From Oscillospiraceae bacterium (GTDB lineage Bacteria; Bacillota; Clostridia; Oscillospirales; JAAYXM01), in NCBI GenBank assembly GCA_017409405.1, contig JAFQSU010000024.1:1-35351 (forward strand): a stretch of 35,351 nt of DNA, given 5' to 3'. Under the pieces are notes generated by a model. That model was not told the origin of the DNA. It worked only from the letters and a program-made list of their open reading frames with translations, and made no database searches. Positions 1-7,309 of this stretch are shown here, in pieces (within the stretch, counting starts at the first letter, position 1; each line of letters begins with the position of its first letter). The position numbers and the translations under genes were made by a program.

Positions 1-21
1 CCAGAGTTAGTCCTGCTACAT

Positions 22-53
22 TAAAAAAGAACCTGGCGTTGATCAACGCCAGG
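22..53 (-). terminator. Rho-independent terminator after mscL
   Basis: Positions 32-53 form a perfect 22-bp palindrome (CCTGGCGTTGA and its complement). Read on the minus strand it is followed by GTTCTTTTTTAA, the U-tract of an intrinsic terminator. It lies about 90 nt beyond the mscL stop. A second small hairpin (7-bp stem CTAAGTG/CACTTAG, loop TTG, 109-125) sits between the stop and this terminator but has no U-tract. Nothing else is recognisable in 1-140. Confidence 0.85.
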
Positions 54-140
54 CCCAAGAAGGTTTTACATTATCAAAAACCAGCTGATTTGTTTGAATT
101 CTCTCTGTCTAAGTGTTGCACTTAGTTTGACAATTCATCT

Positions 141-569
141 TTAGTTGTTCTTTTCTTTTAAAAGATCGCGGATTTCGGAAAGAAGCTTTTCTTCTGCAGA
201 CGGTTCGGGAATCGGGGCAGGAGCCGGAGCGTCTTCTTCCTTTTTTCTGCGTGTTTTGTTTATAACCTTAACAACACAGAACAGGCAGAATGCGATGATA
301 AGAAAGCTTATAATGCTGTTTATAAACTTTCCGTAGAGAATGGCATTTACTACAACACTGCCGTCATCTGCAATCTTTTCTGAAAGCTTGAATGCATAGC
401 TTGAAAAATCAAGACCGCCGATAAGCCAGCCTACAACGGGCATTATAATGTCATTTACAAGTGAATCAATAATAGACTTGAATGCAGCACCGACAACAAC
501 ACCGACTGCCATGTCAATTACATTTCCGCGAGAGATAAATTCTTTAAATTCCCCAAAAAACTTTTTCAT
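141..569 (-). CDS. mscL: Large-conductance mechanosensitive channel MscL
   Basis: MscL is a homopentameric inner-membrane channel that opens under extreme membrane tension and releases solutes during hypo-osmotic shock. The 142-aa product has the family's usual length and layout. The amphipathic N-terminus (FFGEFKEFISRGNVIDMAVG) leads into TM1 at about residues 16-45, which carries the conserved AVGVVVGAAF pore helix. TM2 lies at about 84-106, followed by a basic KTRRKKEE segment, a short proline/alanine linker and a C-terminal amphipathic helix (about 122-141). It is the last gene of the nfeD-SPFH-mscL transcript, 29 nt after the SPFH stop, and is followed by a strong terminator. The grouping suggests a membrane-integrity operon (inference). 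Identification is secure. Confidence 0.96.
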   Translation of the reverse strand: MKKFFGEFKEFISRGNVIDMAVGVVVGAAFKSIIDSLVNDIIMPVVGWLIGGLDFSSYAFKLSEKIADDGSVVVNAILYGKFINSIISFLIIAFCLFCVVKVINKTRRKKEEDAPAPAPIPEPSAEEKLLSEIRDLLKEKNN

Positions 570-598
570 TTTGTCAACCCACCTAAATTGATTATTTT

Positions 599-1513
599 TT
601 ATTTATCTGTAAATGTTTCTTTTAACGAGCCTGCAAGACCGGCAAGACTCTGGATTTCTGACGGGATAATAAGCTTTGTTGCCTTGCCGTCAGCGGCTGC
701 CTGGAAGGCTTCAAGAGCTTTGAGCTTTATTACCGAGTCACTCGGGTTTGCATCATTGATAAGAGTGATTGCCTTTGCAAGTGCCTCCTGTGTTTTCATA
801 ATAGCGGCTGCCTGACCTTCGGCTTCAAGTATCTGCTTTTCCTTTTCACCCTCGGCATCAAGGATTTTTGACTGCTTTGCAGCATCCGCACGAAGAATAA
901 CAGCTTGTTTTTCACCTTCGGCTTCAAGTATCTGTGACTGCTTGACACCCTCTGCCTTGAGGATTGCCTGACGGCGCTCACGCTCGGCCTTCATCTGCTT
1001 TTCCATGGCATCCTGAATCTCACGCGGAGGAATAATGTTTTTGAGCTCAACTCGGTTGACCTTGATTCCCCACGGGTCAGTAGCTTCGTCAAGAATTGTG
1101 CGCATCTTGGTGTTTATAGTATCACGGGAGGTTAGTGTCTGATCAAGCTCAAGATCACCGATGATGTTACGGAGCGTTGTCGCTGTGAGATTTTCAATAG
1201 CAGAAATCGGACGCTCAACGCCGTACGTATAGAGCTTGGGGTCTGTTATCTGAAAATAAACAACCGTATCAATCTGCATTGTGACATTATCCTTTGTGAT
1301 GACAGGCTGGGGAGGGAAGTCTGCAACCTGTTCCTTGAGCGAAATCGGACGTCTGACACGCTCTATAAAAGGAATCTTGAAGTGCAGACCGACATTCCAT
1401 GTCGTGCGGTAGGCACCGAGTCTTTCGACCACTCTCGCTGTTGCCTGTTGGACGATAACGATGTTTGAGATTATTACGACGAGTGCAAGGATAAGAAGAA
1501 TAGCAATTATCAT
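599..1513 (-). CDS. SPFH/band-7 (stomatin-like, QmcA-type) membrane protein
   Basis: This 304-aa protein has one N-terminal membrane helix (residues 1-22) and an SPFH/band-7 domain (about 22-170) with the typical VVERLGAYRTTWNVGLHFKIP opening, clipped here to its key segment ERLGAYR...PGLHF-like GLHFKIPF. A long charged coiled coil (about 170-240) repeats the unit ILEAEGEKQ several times with variations, as in stomatins and flotillins. Such proteins form large oligomeric cages at the membrane and organise microdomains or modulate proteases. The gene starts 21 nt after an NfeD gene; SPFH-NfeD pairing is a well-known conserved association, and the C-terminal OB fold of NfeD is thought to dock to the SPFH oligomer. 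The ATG at 1513 is preceded by an AAAGGA-type ribosome-binding site. Family assignment is secure; the physiological role is not known. Confidence 0.93.
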   Translation of the reverse strand: MIIAILLILALVVIISNIVIVQQATARVVERLGAYRTTWNVGLHFKIPFIERVRRPISLKEQVADFPPQPVITKDNVTMQIDTVVYFQITDPKLYTYGVERPISAIENLTATTLRNIIGDLELDQTLTSRDTINTKMRTILDEATDPWGIKVNRVELKNIIPPREIQDAMEKQMKAERERRQAILKAEGVKQSQILEAEGEKQAVILRADAAKQSKILDAEGEKEKQILEAEGQAAAIMKTQEALAKAITLINDANPSDSVIKLKALEAFQAAADGKATKLIIPSEIQSLAGLAGSLKETFTDK

Positions 1514-1534
1514 TTTGAATTTTCCTTTCTTAAT

Positions 1535-1966
1535 TTATTTCGAAAGCTCGCATATGAGCTTTACGCCCTCTATTCGTATGATAGTTACGGTACTTTGTGC
1601 CGGAAGGATTTCTCCGTTTGCGCTTTTGGCACTCCATATTTTACCCTGGATTTTAACAGAGCCTTTACCCTGTAAGTTGTCTATATCTTCCTCGACAATA
1701 CCCGTTTCACCGATAAGCATATCAAAGTTCGTCGGTGTGGGATTTAAAAGGATTTTCTTTTTGATAAGCGGTCGGGTAAGAAATAAAGCGATTGAAGAAG
1801 TGCCGAGAAAAACGATTACTTGAATATATTCCGGAGCATGCAGGGCGGCAGCAATAAGCGCACAAAGTGAACCGAATGCAAACCAGATTGAAACAATTCC
1901 CACAGTAAAAGCTTCAATAAGTGAAAATACAATTATTGCGGCAAGCCAGAAATAAACGGCAGTCAT
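1535..1966 (-). CDS. NfeD family protein (short, membrane helices plus OB fold)
   Basis: The 143-aa protein has two to three N-terminal hydrophobic segments (about residues 4-64) and a soluble C-terminal part (about 80-143) beginning LIGETGIVEEDI, the beta-barrel OB fold of the NfeD C-terminal domain. It lacks the ClpP-like protease domain of long NfeD proteins, so it is the short form (NfeD1b-like). It is the first gene of a three-gene minus-strand operon and lies directly before its usual SPFH partner. The ATG at 1966 is fixed by an AAGGAGG site at 1977-1983. Its usual inferred role is as a membrane partner of the SPFH assembly. The call is firm as a family; no enzymatic activity is expected. 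Confidence 0.92.
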   Translation of the reverse strand: MTAVYFWLAAIIVFSLIEAFTVGIVSIWFAFGSLCALIAAALHAPEYIQVIVFLGTSSIALFLTRPLIKKKILLNPTPTNFDMLIGETGIVEEDIDNLQGKGSVKIQGKIWSAKSANGEILPAQSTVTIIRIEGVKLICELSK

Positions 1967-1990
1967 ATAATATCAACCTCCTTATAAAAA

Positions 1991-2019
1991 ATTATACAGA
2001 ACACTTGTATGTATGTCAA
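1991..2019 (-). promoter_or_regulatory. Consensus sigma-A promoter of nfeD-SPFH-mscL
   Basis: On the minus strand, TTGACA (2019-2014), a 17-nt spacer and TATAAT (1996-1991) match the vegetative consensus at all 12 positions. Predicted initiation is near 1984, leaving a leader of only about 18 nt with the AAGGAGG ribosome-binding site at its very start. The -35 lies just beyond the 3' end of the upstream lipoprotein gene, so the operon has its own start. Confidence 0.9.
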
Positions 2020-2026
2020 GATGCAA

Positions 2027-2605
2027 TCAGCTTCGATAAAGTGCTACATTGCTGATTACGCCGTTTTCTGTATGCATCATGAAATTGGATGAATCCTCGT
2101 TGTACCAACAGTAAATTTTAGCCATATCAAGCGGTCCTTCGGGATTGTAGGTACAAGACAGTTCAAGCGGTGTTGAGTTCATCAGCTTTACAGCGTCTTC
2201 GACGGTCATGTTGGATTTAATTTCCGGGACAAGTGCGTCATTAAAACGGCCTGAAAACGGGACGAGATTTGCTTTTTTGTTAAAATAAAGCATTTTTGTT
2301 TCAACTATATCGTTTTTATAGATTATTGAAACTCCTGCGGATTTTTCGGCGTTATAGTAGTTGAAAAATTTTATATCACCGTATTCATCGTATGAGGGAG
2401 AGCCTTCACCGAATTTTTCTTCAAGCTCTGCCTTTGTCATATCGCGCTGTACAAAATCATAGAGGGAGTAGAGCTCGTCATACGTCTGCGGTGCCGGAAG
2501 TGTTTCGTCGGGAATATCGTTTACGTTTTCGTAATCCGACGGAAGACATGCCGTAAGCAAAAGGGTAAGTAAAAGTGCGTTTAAAATTAAGATAAGCTTT
2601 TTCAT
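2027..2605 (-). CDS. Predicted lipoprotein of unknown function
   Basis: The 192-aa product begins with a lipoprotein signal peptide: MKK, a leucine-rich core, then the lipobox LTAC with Cys20 as lipidation site. The mature protein is therefore probably anchored on the outer face of the cytoplasmic membrane. The body contains two short segments of similar shape, MTKAELEEKFGEGSPSY (about residues 55-72) and MTVEDAVKLMNSTPLE (about 133-149). These recall the helix-turn and glycine/proline pattern of BamE/SmpA-like folds, but this is a weak visual resemblance, not an assignment. The ATG at 2605 has a GGAG site (CAGGAGACAAAAA) ahead of it. It appears monocistronic: the next gene downstream has its own promoter, and a plus-strand small gene lies upstream. 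Confidence 0.8.
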   Translation of the reverse strand: MKKLILILNALLLTLLLTACLPSDYENVNDIPDETLPAPQTYDELYSLYDFVQRDMTKAELEEKFGEGSPSYDEYGDIKFFNYYNAEKSAGVSIIYKNDIVETKMLYFNKKANLVPFSGRFNDALVPEIKSNMTVEDAVKLMNSTPLELSCTYNPEGPLDMAKIYCWYNEDSSNFMMHTENGVISNVALYRS

Positions 2606-2695
2606 TTTTTGTCTCCTGTATTTTTATTTTTCCACAAACTACCGCGAAAGAAAGCGATTATTTGGGGATAATATTAACGAAAGGGAAGTGGTGTT

Positions 2696-2869
2696 ATGAA
2701 TATGAGTCCGTTTTGCAAGGGCATGACGGCAGGATTGATAGTAGGAACAACTCTGGCAGTTTCGATTATGCCGAAGAAAAGCAAGTCTTGCAAATGCATT
2801 AAGCACAATACAGGTAAAATCCTGAAAGGTGCAGGGAATGTTATAGACAGCCTTCAATCAATCCTGTAG
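2696..2869 (+). CDS. Small 57-aa membrane-anchored cysteine-containing protein
   Basis: An open frame of 57 codons runs from ATG at 2696 to TAG at 2867-2869 on the plus strand, preceded by an AAGGGAAGTGG purine-rich ribosome-binding site. The protein begins MNMSPFCKGMTAGLIVGTTL, giving one short glycine-rich hydrophobic helix (about residues 8-25). A basic stretch with Cys32 and Cys34 (KSCKCIKH) and an amphipathic tail follow. The layout of a GxxxG membrane helix followed by Pro-Lys and a charged helix recalls small YtxH-like proteins, but it is not identified. It is the only plus-strand protein gene between two minus-strand genes. The coding call rests on the ribosome-binding site, the sensible protein layout and the lack of a better opposite-strand gene. 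I see no convincing promoter. Confidence 0.7.
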   Translation: MNMSPFCKGMTAGLIVGTTLAVSIMPKKSKSCKCIKHNTGKILKGAGNVIDSLQSIL

Positions 2870-2893
2870 CAAAAAGGCGGAGAGCTCTCCGCC
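2870..2893 (-). terminator. Intrinsic terminator of the corrinoid-activator gene
   Basis: GGCGGAGAGCTCTCCGCC at 2876-2893 is a perfect palindrome. On the minus strand it is followed by TTTTTGC, so it ends transcripts of the gene whose TAG stop it touches. On the plus strand the hairpin lies 6 nt after the small gene's stop but lacks a U-tract, so it is at best a weak end there. Confidence 0.75.
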
Positions 2894-4389
2894 TAATACA
2901 TAGGCAGAAAACTTACAAATGCGTCACTGAAAACATCGTTGTCCGAAAGCTCAATGTGACGTGTGATGTCCGTAACATTAACAGCTTCTTTTCTGTAGTA
3001 GGAGGAAAGTAACATAAGCTTTGCGCCCTGAAGTGAAGTGTTGCCGCAGGGTACGCATTTGAAGAGAAGTTCATTGGGGATAAGCCCTATTGCGGCGGCG
3101 TTTTCTTTCTTTATGTTCGTGCCGAATGCACCTGATAAATACACGACGTCTATATCCTTTTCACATACGCCGGCTTCCTTCATCAAGGCATGAAGTGCTG
3201 CCCTTATTGCGCTTTTTGCAAGCTGAAGCTTTCTTACATCACCGGCGGACAGGTAAACATCTTCTGAAAGGCGAAATACGACCTCACCGTTAACGACGCA
3301 CAGTTTGTCTGTTACTGTAGGGGACTCGTCCGGCGGAAGCATACGTCCGCCCCTGTCGATTATTCCAACGTTTAAAAGCTCTGCAACAAGATCAATCGCA
3401 CCGCTGCCCGATATGCCGACCGCACTTTTGTTATCAACCGTTTTATAGGTCTTTCCGTCATAAGAGACAATTGCACCGGGTACGGCACCAATACCGCACG
3501 AAAGCTCCGCACCCTCGAAGGCAGGACCTGCTGCAGCAGATGCAGTGAGTATTCCCGAAGAGCTTCCGAGTGCCATTTCTCCGTTGGTGCCGATATCAAG
3601 CAGGAGAGAAAGCTTTTTGCTTTTAGCCATTCCTGTTGCAACGATACCGGAAGCGATATCGCCGCCGACAAAGCTGCCCAAAGACGGAGCGATGAAAACA
3701 GTTGCATTTTTGCACTTGATTCCAAGCGCTTCTGCATCGTATTCCTTTCCGAAGGTATCCGCAGAAACGAAAGGGAATGTCTTCAGTCCGTCCGTCGGTA
3801 AGCCTGTGATATAATGAGACATAACGGTGTTTGCGGCAAAAACAATGCGTGAAATCTGAGACTTTTTCGGGTAAAGGTGAGCAATTATCTCGTTTATCTG
3901 AGAAATTAAAATATCCGAGAGCTTTTTGTGGTCATGTGATAAACGTGACATAATATCTGCCCCGAAAGAGCTTTGCTTGTTCTTGCACGTAACGGTTTTC
4001 AACTCTTCTCCGGTTGCCATATCGCAAAGCGTTGCGCATATTGATGTTGTGCCTACGTCAAAGGCAATACCGAGAAGGTTGCCGTCATATTTCGTTTCGG
4101 GAAAATTCACGACAGGTATTTTGTCGGAAAAGTCAGAAATCCATACTGAGCAGTCTCCGCAGGGATAAGCCTTGCAGACGGGGATTTTTTCTTTTCTTGA
4201 TATTTCTCCGTAAGGCTTTCGAAAAGCACCGTAGACGGGCAAAAGACATTTTCCGCATTTTCCGTTTCCGCCGCAGGGTGCGGAAACAGCAAATCCGTAT
4301 TGCAACAAAATATTATATAATGATACACCTTCGGGGCACATAAGTATTTCTGTTTTGTCTTCAATATGGACAGATACTTTATATCTCAT
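2893..4389 (-). CDS. [2Fe-2S]/ASKHA reductive activator of corrinoid enzymes (RACE, RamA-like)
   Basis: RACE proteins use ATP and a low-potential electron to reduce inactive Co(II) corrinoid on methyltransferases back to Co(I). The N-terminus is a [2Fe-2S] ferredoxin-type domain with Cys39, Cys45 and Cys48 (PCGGNGKCGKC) and Cys72 (KIPVCKAYPC). From about residue 100 an ASKHA-fold domain of the DUF4445 type follows, with GIAFDVGTTS, LLLDIGTNGEMALGS and GISGSGAIDLV nucleotide-binding motifs. At 498 aa it is shorter than many RamA-type activators. I use ATG at 4389, because the upstream GTG (4398) lies inside the AAGGTGAG ribosome-binding site. It sits upstream of metF, separated by a plus-strand tRNA, so a role in reactivating cobalamin-dependent methionine synthase is plausible (inference). 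No corrinoid protein is visible here to confirm the target. Confidence 0.88.
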   Translation of the reverse strand: MRYKVSVHIEDKTEILMCPEGVSLYNILLQYGFAVSAPCGGNGKCGKCLLPVYGAFRKPYGEISRKEKIPVCKAYPCGDCSVWISDFSDKIPVVNFPETKYDGNLLGIAFDVGTTSICATLCDMATGEELKTVTCKNKQSSFGADIMSRLSHDHKKLSDILISQINEIIAHLYPKKSQISRIVFAANTVMSHYITGLPTDGLKTFPFVSADTFGKEYDAEALGIKCKNATVFIAPSLGSFVGGDIASGIVATGMAKSKKLSLLLDIGTNGEMALGSSSGILTASAAAGPAFEGAELSCGIGAVPGAIVSYDGKTYKTVDNKSAVGISGSGAIDLVAELLNVGIIDRGGRMLPPDESPTVTDKLCVVNGEVVFRLSEDVYLSAGDVRKLQLAKSAIRAALHALMKEAGVCEKDIDVVYLSGAFGTNIKKENAAAIGLIPNELLFKCVPCGNTSLQGAKLMLLSSYYRKEAVNVTDITRHIELSDNDVFSDAFVSFLPMY

Positions 4390-4468
4390 AAATCTCACCT
4401 TATATAGTATAACACATCTTTACCAAAATAGGTTAGAAAATTTTTTGTTAAAAATTTTAAAAAAAGGC

Positions 4469-4497
4469 TTGATTTTTCCTTTTTGGTGTGTTATTAT
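4469..4497 (+). promoter_or_regulatory. Promoter of tRNA-Arg
   Basis: TTGATT (4469-4474), a 17-nt spacer and TATTAT (4492-4497) precede the tRNA. The predicted start is near 4504, about 17 nt before the mature 5' end. The region between the activator gene start and this promoter is a very AT-rich stretch with nothing else recognisable. Confidence 0.8.
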
Positions 4498-4520
4498 ATT
4501 TAAGCTGTTTACGGCAATAT

Positions 4521-4597
4521 GCGCTGTTAGCTCAGCTGGATAGAGCGTGTGGCTACGGACCACAAGGTCGGGGATTCGAATTCTCCACAGCGCGCCA
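4521..4597 (+). tRNA. tRNA-Arg (anticodon ACG)
   Basis: The sequence folds as a complete cloverleaf. The acceptor stem is GCGCTGT/ACAGCGC with discriminator G. The D arm is GCTC/GAGC. The anticodon stem is TGTGG/CCACA around loop CTACGGA, giving anticodon ACG at 4555-4557. The T arm is GGGGA/TCTCC around TTCGAAT with one G-U pair. The 3' CCA is encoded (4595-4597). ACG, with A34 normally edited to inosine, reads the CGU/CGC/CGA arginine codons. No integrase or duplicated 3' end suggests use as an attachment site. Confidence 0.97.
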
Positions 4598-4638
4598 AAA
4601 AGGTTTTCAGAGTTTTTCTCTGAAAACCTTTTTTCGTG
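4598..4638. terminator. Bidirectional terminator between tRNA-Arg and metF
   Basis: AAGGTTTTCAGAG and CTCTGAAAACCTT form a 13-bp stem with loop TTTTT. On the plus strand it ends in TTTTTT (4629-4634), 5-10 nt beyond the tRNA stem. On the minus strand it ends in TTTTT, directly after the metF stop. One hairpin therefore serves both convergent units. Confidence 0.88.
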
Positions 4639-5526
4639 CTATATCAGTTTTTTGCCCAAAATGTCGGATAAATTGCTCTGTATTTTTTCGGCAACATCCG
4701 GCTTGTTCATGGAATAAACGTGAACGTTTGTTATTCCGTTTGCATAAAGGTCTATAATCTGGTCGGTTGCATAAGCAATACCTGCCTGCTTCATCGCATC
4801 GGGGGAAGAGGCGAATTTATCAACAAGGCTTTTAAATCGCTGGGGCATAAATGACCCTGAAAGCTTTATTGCCCTCTCGACCTGATTTGCGTTGGTGATA
4901 GGCATGATTCCCGGAATGACGGGGACGGTGATACCTGCCTCGCGTATTTTGTACAAGAAATTATAGAGCAGGTTGTTGTCAAAAAACATCTGGGTTGTGA
5001 GAAAATCACAACCGGCATCAACCTTTTCTTTGAGATACCTGATATCATCGTTCTGATTCGGGCTTTCGGGATGCACCTCCGGATAACATGCACCTCCGAT
5101 GCAAAAGTTCTCATCGGCACATTTCAGCTCATAAATCAGCTCTGTTGCATGACGGAAATCCCAACGGCTTCTGTCTTCGTTTTCAAGCTCTTTGGGGATG
5201 TCGCCGCGAAGTGCCATTACGTTTGTTATTCCGGCGTTTTTGATTTCACGTATCTTTTTTTGAACCGTATCCTTTGTTGAAGAAACGCATGTCAGATGTG
5301 CAAGAGTGGGAACGTCATAAAGCTGCTTGATGTTTTTTGCAATATCAAGAGTATACTTGCTTGTTCCGCCGCCTGCACCGTATGTAACGCTCATGAAAGC
5401 AGGGCGGAGCTTTGCTATTTCTTCTGTGGCGGTTTTTACACTTTCAAAGCCGGTTTCCGTTTTTGGCGGAAACACTTCAAAGGATATCGATAAGGCTTTG
5501 TCGTTTAACAATTCCGAGATTTTCAT
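4639..5526 (-). CDS. metF: 5,10-methylenetetrahydrofolate reductase
   Basis: MetF reduces 5,10-methylene-THF to 5-methyl-THF, the methyl donor for methionine synthase. In anaerobic Clostridia it can also serve one-carbon (acetyl-CoA) metabolism. The 295-aa protein spans the whole FAD-binding TIM barrel: SFEVFPPKTE at residues 15-24 holds the catalytic glutamate, followed by FMSVTYGAGG, AHLTCV, MALRGDIP, GGACYPEVHPES, TTQMFFDN and PVIPGIMPI. Length and motif order match bacterial MetF. The gene starts 28 nt after the ECF S-component gene and is probably cotranscribed with coaX and that gene; the shared terminator ends the unit. The ATG at 5526 is immediately followed by KISELL. Identification is secure. 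Confidence 0.96.
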   Translation of the reverse strand: MKISELLNDKALSISFEVFPPKTETGFESVKTATEEIAKLRPAFMSVTYGAGGGTSKYTLDIAKNIKQLYDVPTLAHLTCVSSTKDTVQKKIREIKNAGITNVMALRGDIPKELENEDRSRWDFRHATELIYELKCADENFCIGGACYPEVHPESPNQNDDIRYLKEKVDAGCDFLTTQMFFDNNLLYNFLYKIREAGITVPVIPGIMPITNANQVERAIKLSGSFMPQRFKSLVDKFASSPDAMKQAGIAYATDQIIDLYANGITNVHVYSMNKPDVAEKIQSNLSDILGKKLI

Positions 5527-5554
5527 ATCGTCAAGACTCCAGTAAGTAAATATG

Positions 5555-6244
5555 TTAAGCTTGCTTGTTTTTTATGTTCAGAAGACGGACGACAATCGGG
5601 CTGAGTATAATGTTTGTTGCAAGCTCAAAAAGGAAGTTTGCACCGATGAGTCCGAAAATTATATAGTGAATCAAGCCACCGCCAAGTCCGGCAGCAGCCG
5701 CCCATGCGCTGATTGTATCCATGAAGAAAACGAAGCAGCCGAGCAGAAAGACACCTGTGTTTGCAACAGGACAGACGATTGCGGCGATGAGAACTGATAA
5801 ATAACGGTTGTTTCGGGAGATGTATTTATATACTCCGGGTTCGCATTGTTCACAAAGTCCGTATTCCTTCTTCATCTTTTGAATGTGCTTGCTTGAGCGG
5901 GTATCGAGAAATCTCAGCATGCCCTTGTATGCAAGGGATGCGAAAAAGCCGCAGGCAACACCTTTTGCAATAACCGTGATAATTGTGCCGGGTACGTTAA
6001 CTGCGAGAAATGCCGCAGCATCTCCGCTGAGCAGAACGGCAATGCCGAAAACAAGACCGAGCCAAGTGCTGATTGCAGTTCCGCAGGTAGCGGCACCGAT
6101 AACGATCGGGATGAGAACGAGAGAGACCGAAAACGGGCCGAAACGGATGAATGCGCCCATTAGCTGCAGAATGATAACAAGTGCGGTAAGGATTGCTCCG
6201 AGAACCATTGTTTCAACTGCTTTTCTGTTGTTTGCTGAATTCAT
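5555..6244 (-). CDS. ECF transporter S component, probably for pantothenate
   Basis: The 229-aa protein has six or so hydrophobic helices and the general build of an energy-coupling-factor substrate-binding (S) subunit. It starts NRKAVETMVLGAILTALVII, where the TM1 AxxxA-type helix contacts the ECF-T subunit. A charged cytoplasmic loop containing KKEYGLCEQCEPG lies between the membrane segments (about residues 115-140). S components bind one vitamin and share a common energising module encoded elsewhere. I choose ATG at 6244, since AGGAGGA stands just upstream; an in-frame start 15 codons earlier has no such site. The gene follows coaX by 91 nt, so pantothenate (PanT-like) is the most likely ligand. 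That is context inference; folate or another vitamin cannot be excluded. Confidence 0.85.
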   Translation of the reverse strand: MNSANNRKAVETMVLGAILTALVIILQLMGAFIRFGPFSVSLVLIPIVIGAATCGTAISTWLGLVFGIAVLLSGDAAAFLAVNVPGTIITVIAKGVACGFFASLAYKGMLRFLDTRSSKHIQKMKKEYGLCEQCEPGVYKYISRNNRYLSVLIAAIVCPVANTGVFLLGCFVFFMDTISAWAAAAGLGGGLIHYIIFGLIGANFLFELATNIILSPIVVRLLNIKNKQA

Positions 6245-6335
6245 AAAAAATCCTCCTTGCTGTCGTCCGCAAAGTGCGGTACAACGCATAAATTATTTAT
6301 ATATTCTCCCAAACGGGAGTAATATACCGAAGCAT

Positions 6336-7100
6336 TTATTTGTTTTTGTTGTAAAGAATATTTAATCCCTTGAGAACAAGGTCACGGTCAAGCGTAATTT
6401 CGTGCTTGCAGTGGCAGACGATAGTGGAGGCAAGTCCACCCGTAGCATATACCTTGAGATTTGCGTTCATTTCTTCATTGAAGCGGTCAATCATGCCGTC
6501 AAGCATGCTTGCATTGCCGAAAACAACTCCGGAGCGCATACAGTCTGCGGTGTTCTTTCCGATGACTGATTTAGGAGCCTCAAGGCTGATTTGCGGAAGC
6601 TGTGCAGTGCCGCTTGAAAGTGCTTTCAGCGCGATGTTGACACCGGGGATTATTGATACACCTACAAAGGTACCGTTTTTGTCCATAAGCATCATTTTGG
6701 TCGCTGTTCCCATATCAATAATAAGCGACGGGCTTCCGTAGATGTGGTGCGCTGCAACACATGCACAAATAAGGTCCGCTCCGACTGAAGACGGATTGTC
6801 GCAGTGGATGTTGATGCCTGTTTTTATGCCTGGTCCTACTATTATCGGTTTTACTCCGAATGCGATTTCTACAGCCTGTTTCATTACGGAATTCAGAGGC
6901 GGAACAACAGATGAAATTATGGCACCGTCAACATTGTTCAAATCAGCATTACGCAATTTGAGAACGCTGTTTATATATGCGGCATATTCATCCTCGGTTT
7001 TAGAGGTGTCGGTTGCTATTCTGCAAACAAATGACAGCTCGTCTCCGTAAAAACCGCCGATGACTATATTCGTGTTTCCTATATCTATTGCGAGTATCAT
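6336..7100 (-). CDS. coaX: Type III pantothenate kinase
   Basis: CoaX catalyses ATP-dependent phosphorylation of pantothenate, the first step of coenzyme A synthesis. It is the feedback-insensitive ASKHA-fold enzyme that needs a monovalent cation. The 254-aa sequence shows the family motifs in order: MILAIDIGNTNIVIGG (phosphate 1), GADLICACVAAHHIYG (catalytic aspartate and pantothenate site), IDMGTATKMMLMD (phosphate 2), PGVNIALKALSSGTAQLP and ATGGLAS (adenosine region). The gene is first of a minus-strand unit with the ECF S component and metF and is divergent from thrS. No other CoaA/CoaX gene is in the window. The call is secure. Confidence 0.96.
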   Translation of the reverse strand: MILAIDIGNTNIVIGGFYGDELSFVCRIATDTSKTEDEYAAYINSVLKLRNADLNNVDGAIISSVVPPLNSVMKQAVEIAFGVKPIIVGPGIKTGINIHCDNPSSVGADLICACVAAHHIYGSPSLIIDMGTATKMMLMDKNGTFVGVSIIPGVNIALKALSSGTAQLPQISLEAPKSVIGKNTADCMRSGVVFGNASMLDGMIDRFNEEMNANLKVYATGGLASTIVCHCKHEITLDRDLVLKGLNILYNKNK

Positions 7101-7136
7101 AAAATAACATTCCTCTCAGAAAAACTTCCTGTAAAC

Positions 7137-7166
7137 AGTATAATATTATAAATGTTCACTTGTCAA
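7137..7166 (-). promoter_or_regulatory. Promoter of coaX operon
   Basis: On the minus strand, TTGACA (7166-7161), an 18-nt spacer and TATACT (7142-7137) precede coaX by about 37 nt. A GAGAGGAA ribosome-binding site follows. The thrS promoter starts 55 bp away on the other strand, so the two units are divergent with separate promoters. Confidence 0.8.
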
Positions 7167-7220
7167 GTATTGCTATGGTTACATAATAGCATAAAATTGA
7201 GAAAAACTCAAATAAAAGCA

Positions 7221-7250
7221 TTGACAATCAGACCTTGTTTATTATACAAT
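7221..7250 (+). promoter_or_regulatory. Promoter of thrS
   Basis: TTGACA at 7221-7226 is followed by TATACA (16-nt spacer) or TACAAT (18-nt spacer) at 7243-7250. The resulting leader is about 53 nt, too short for a T-box riboswitch, and no T-box specifier stem or antiterminator is visible. Confidence 0.75.
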
Positions 7251-7309
7251 ATATAAATAAAATTGGCGTATTATGTCAAAGTTTTTTATCCGAAAAGAGG
7301 GTATGGAAT

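Noticed and set aside
2664-2673. GGGGATAATA upstream of the 57-aa gene resembles the -10 of forespore sigma factor (sigma-F type) promoters.
   Set aside because: No matching -35 was found at the right distance, and the bases are common in AT-rich DNA.
2639-2857. Minus-strand open frame of 72 codons covering the small plus-strand gene.
   Set aside because: Lacks a ribosome-binding site and has an implausible His/Cys/Ser-rich composition; the plus-strand frame explains the region better.
4521-4640. tRNA-Arg as an attachment site for a mobile element.
   Set aside because: No integrase, no repeated tRNA 3' end and only housekeeping genes around it.
7251-7309. T-box riboswitch ahead of thrS.
   Set aside because: The leader is about 53 nt and has no specifier loop, T-box sequence or antiterminator.
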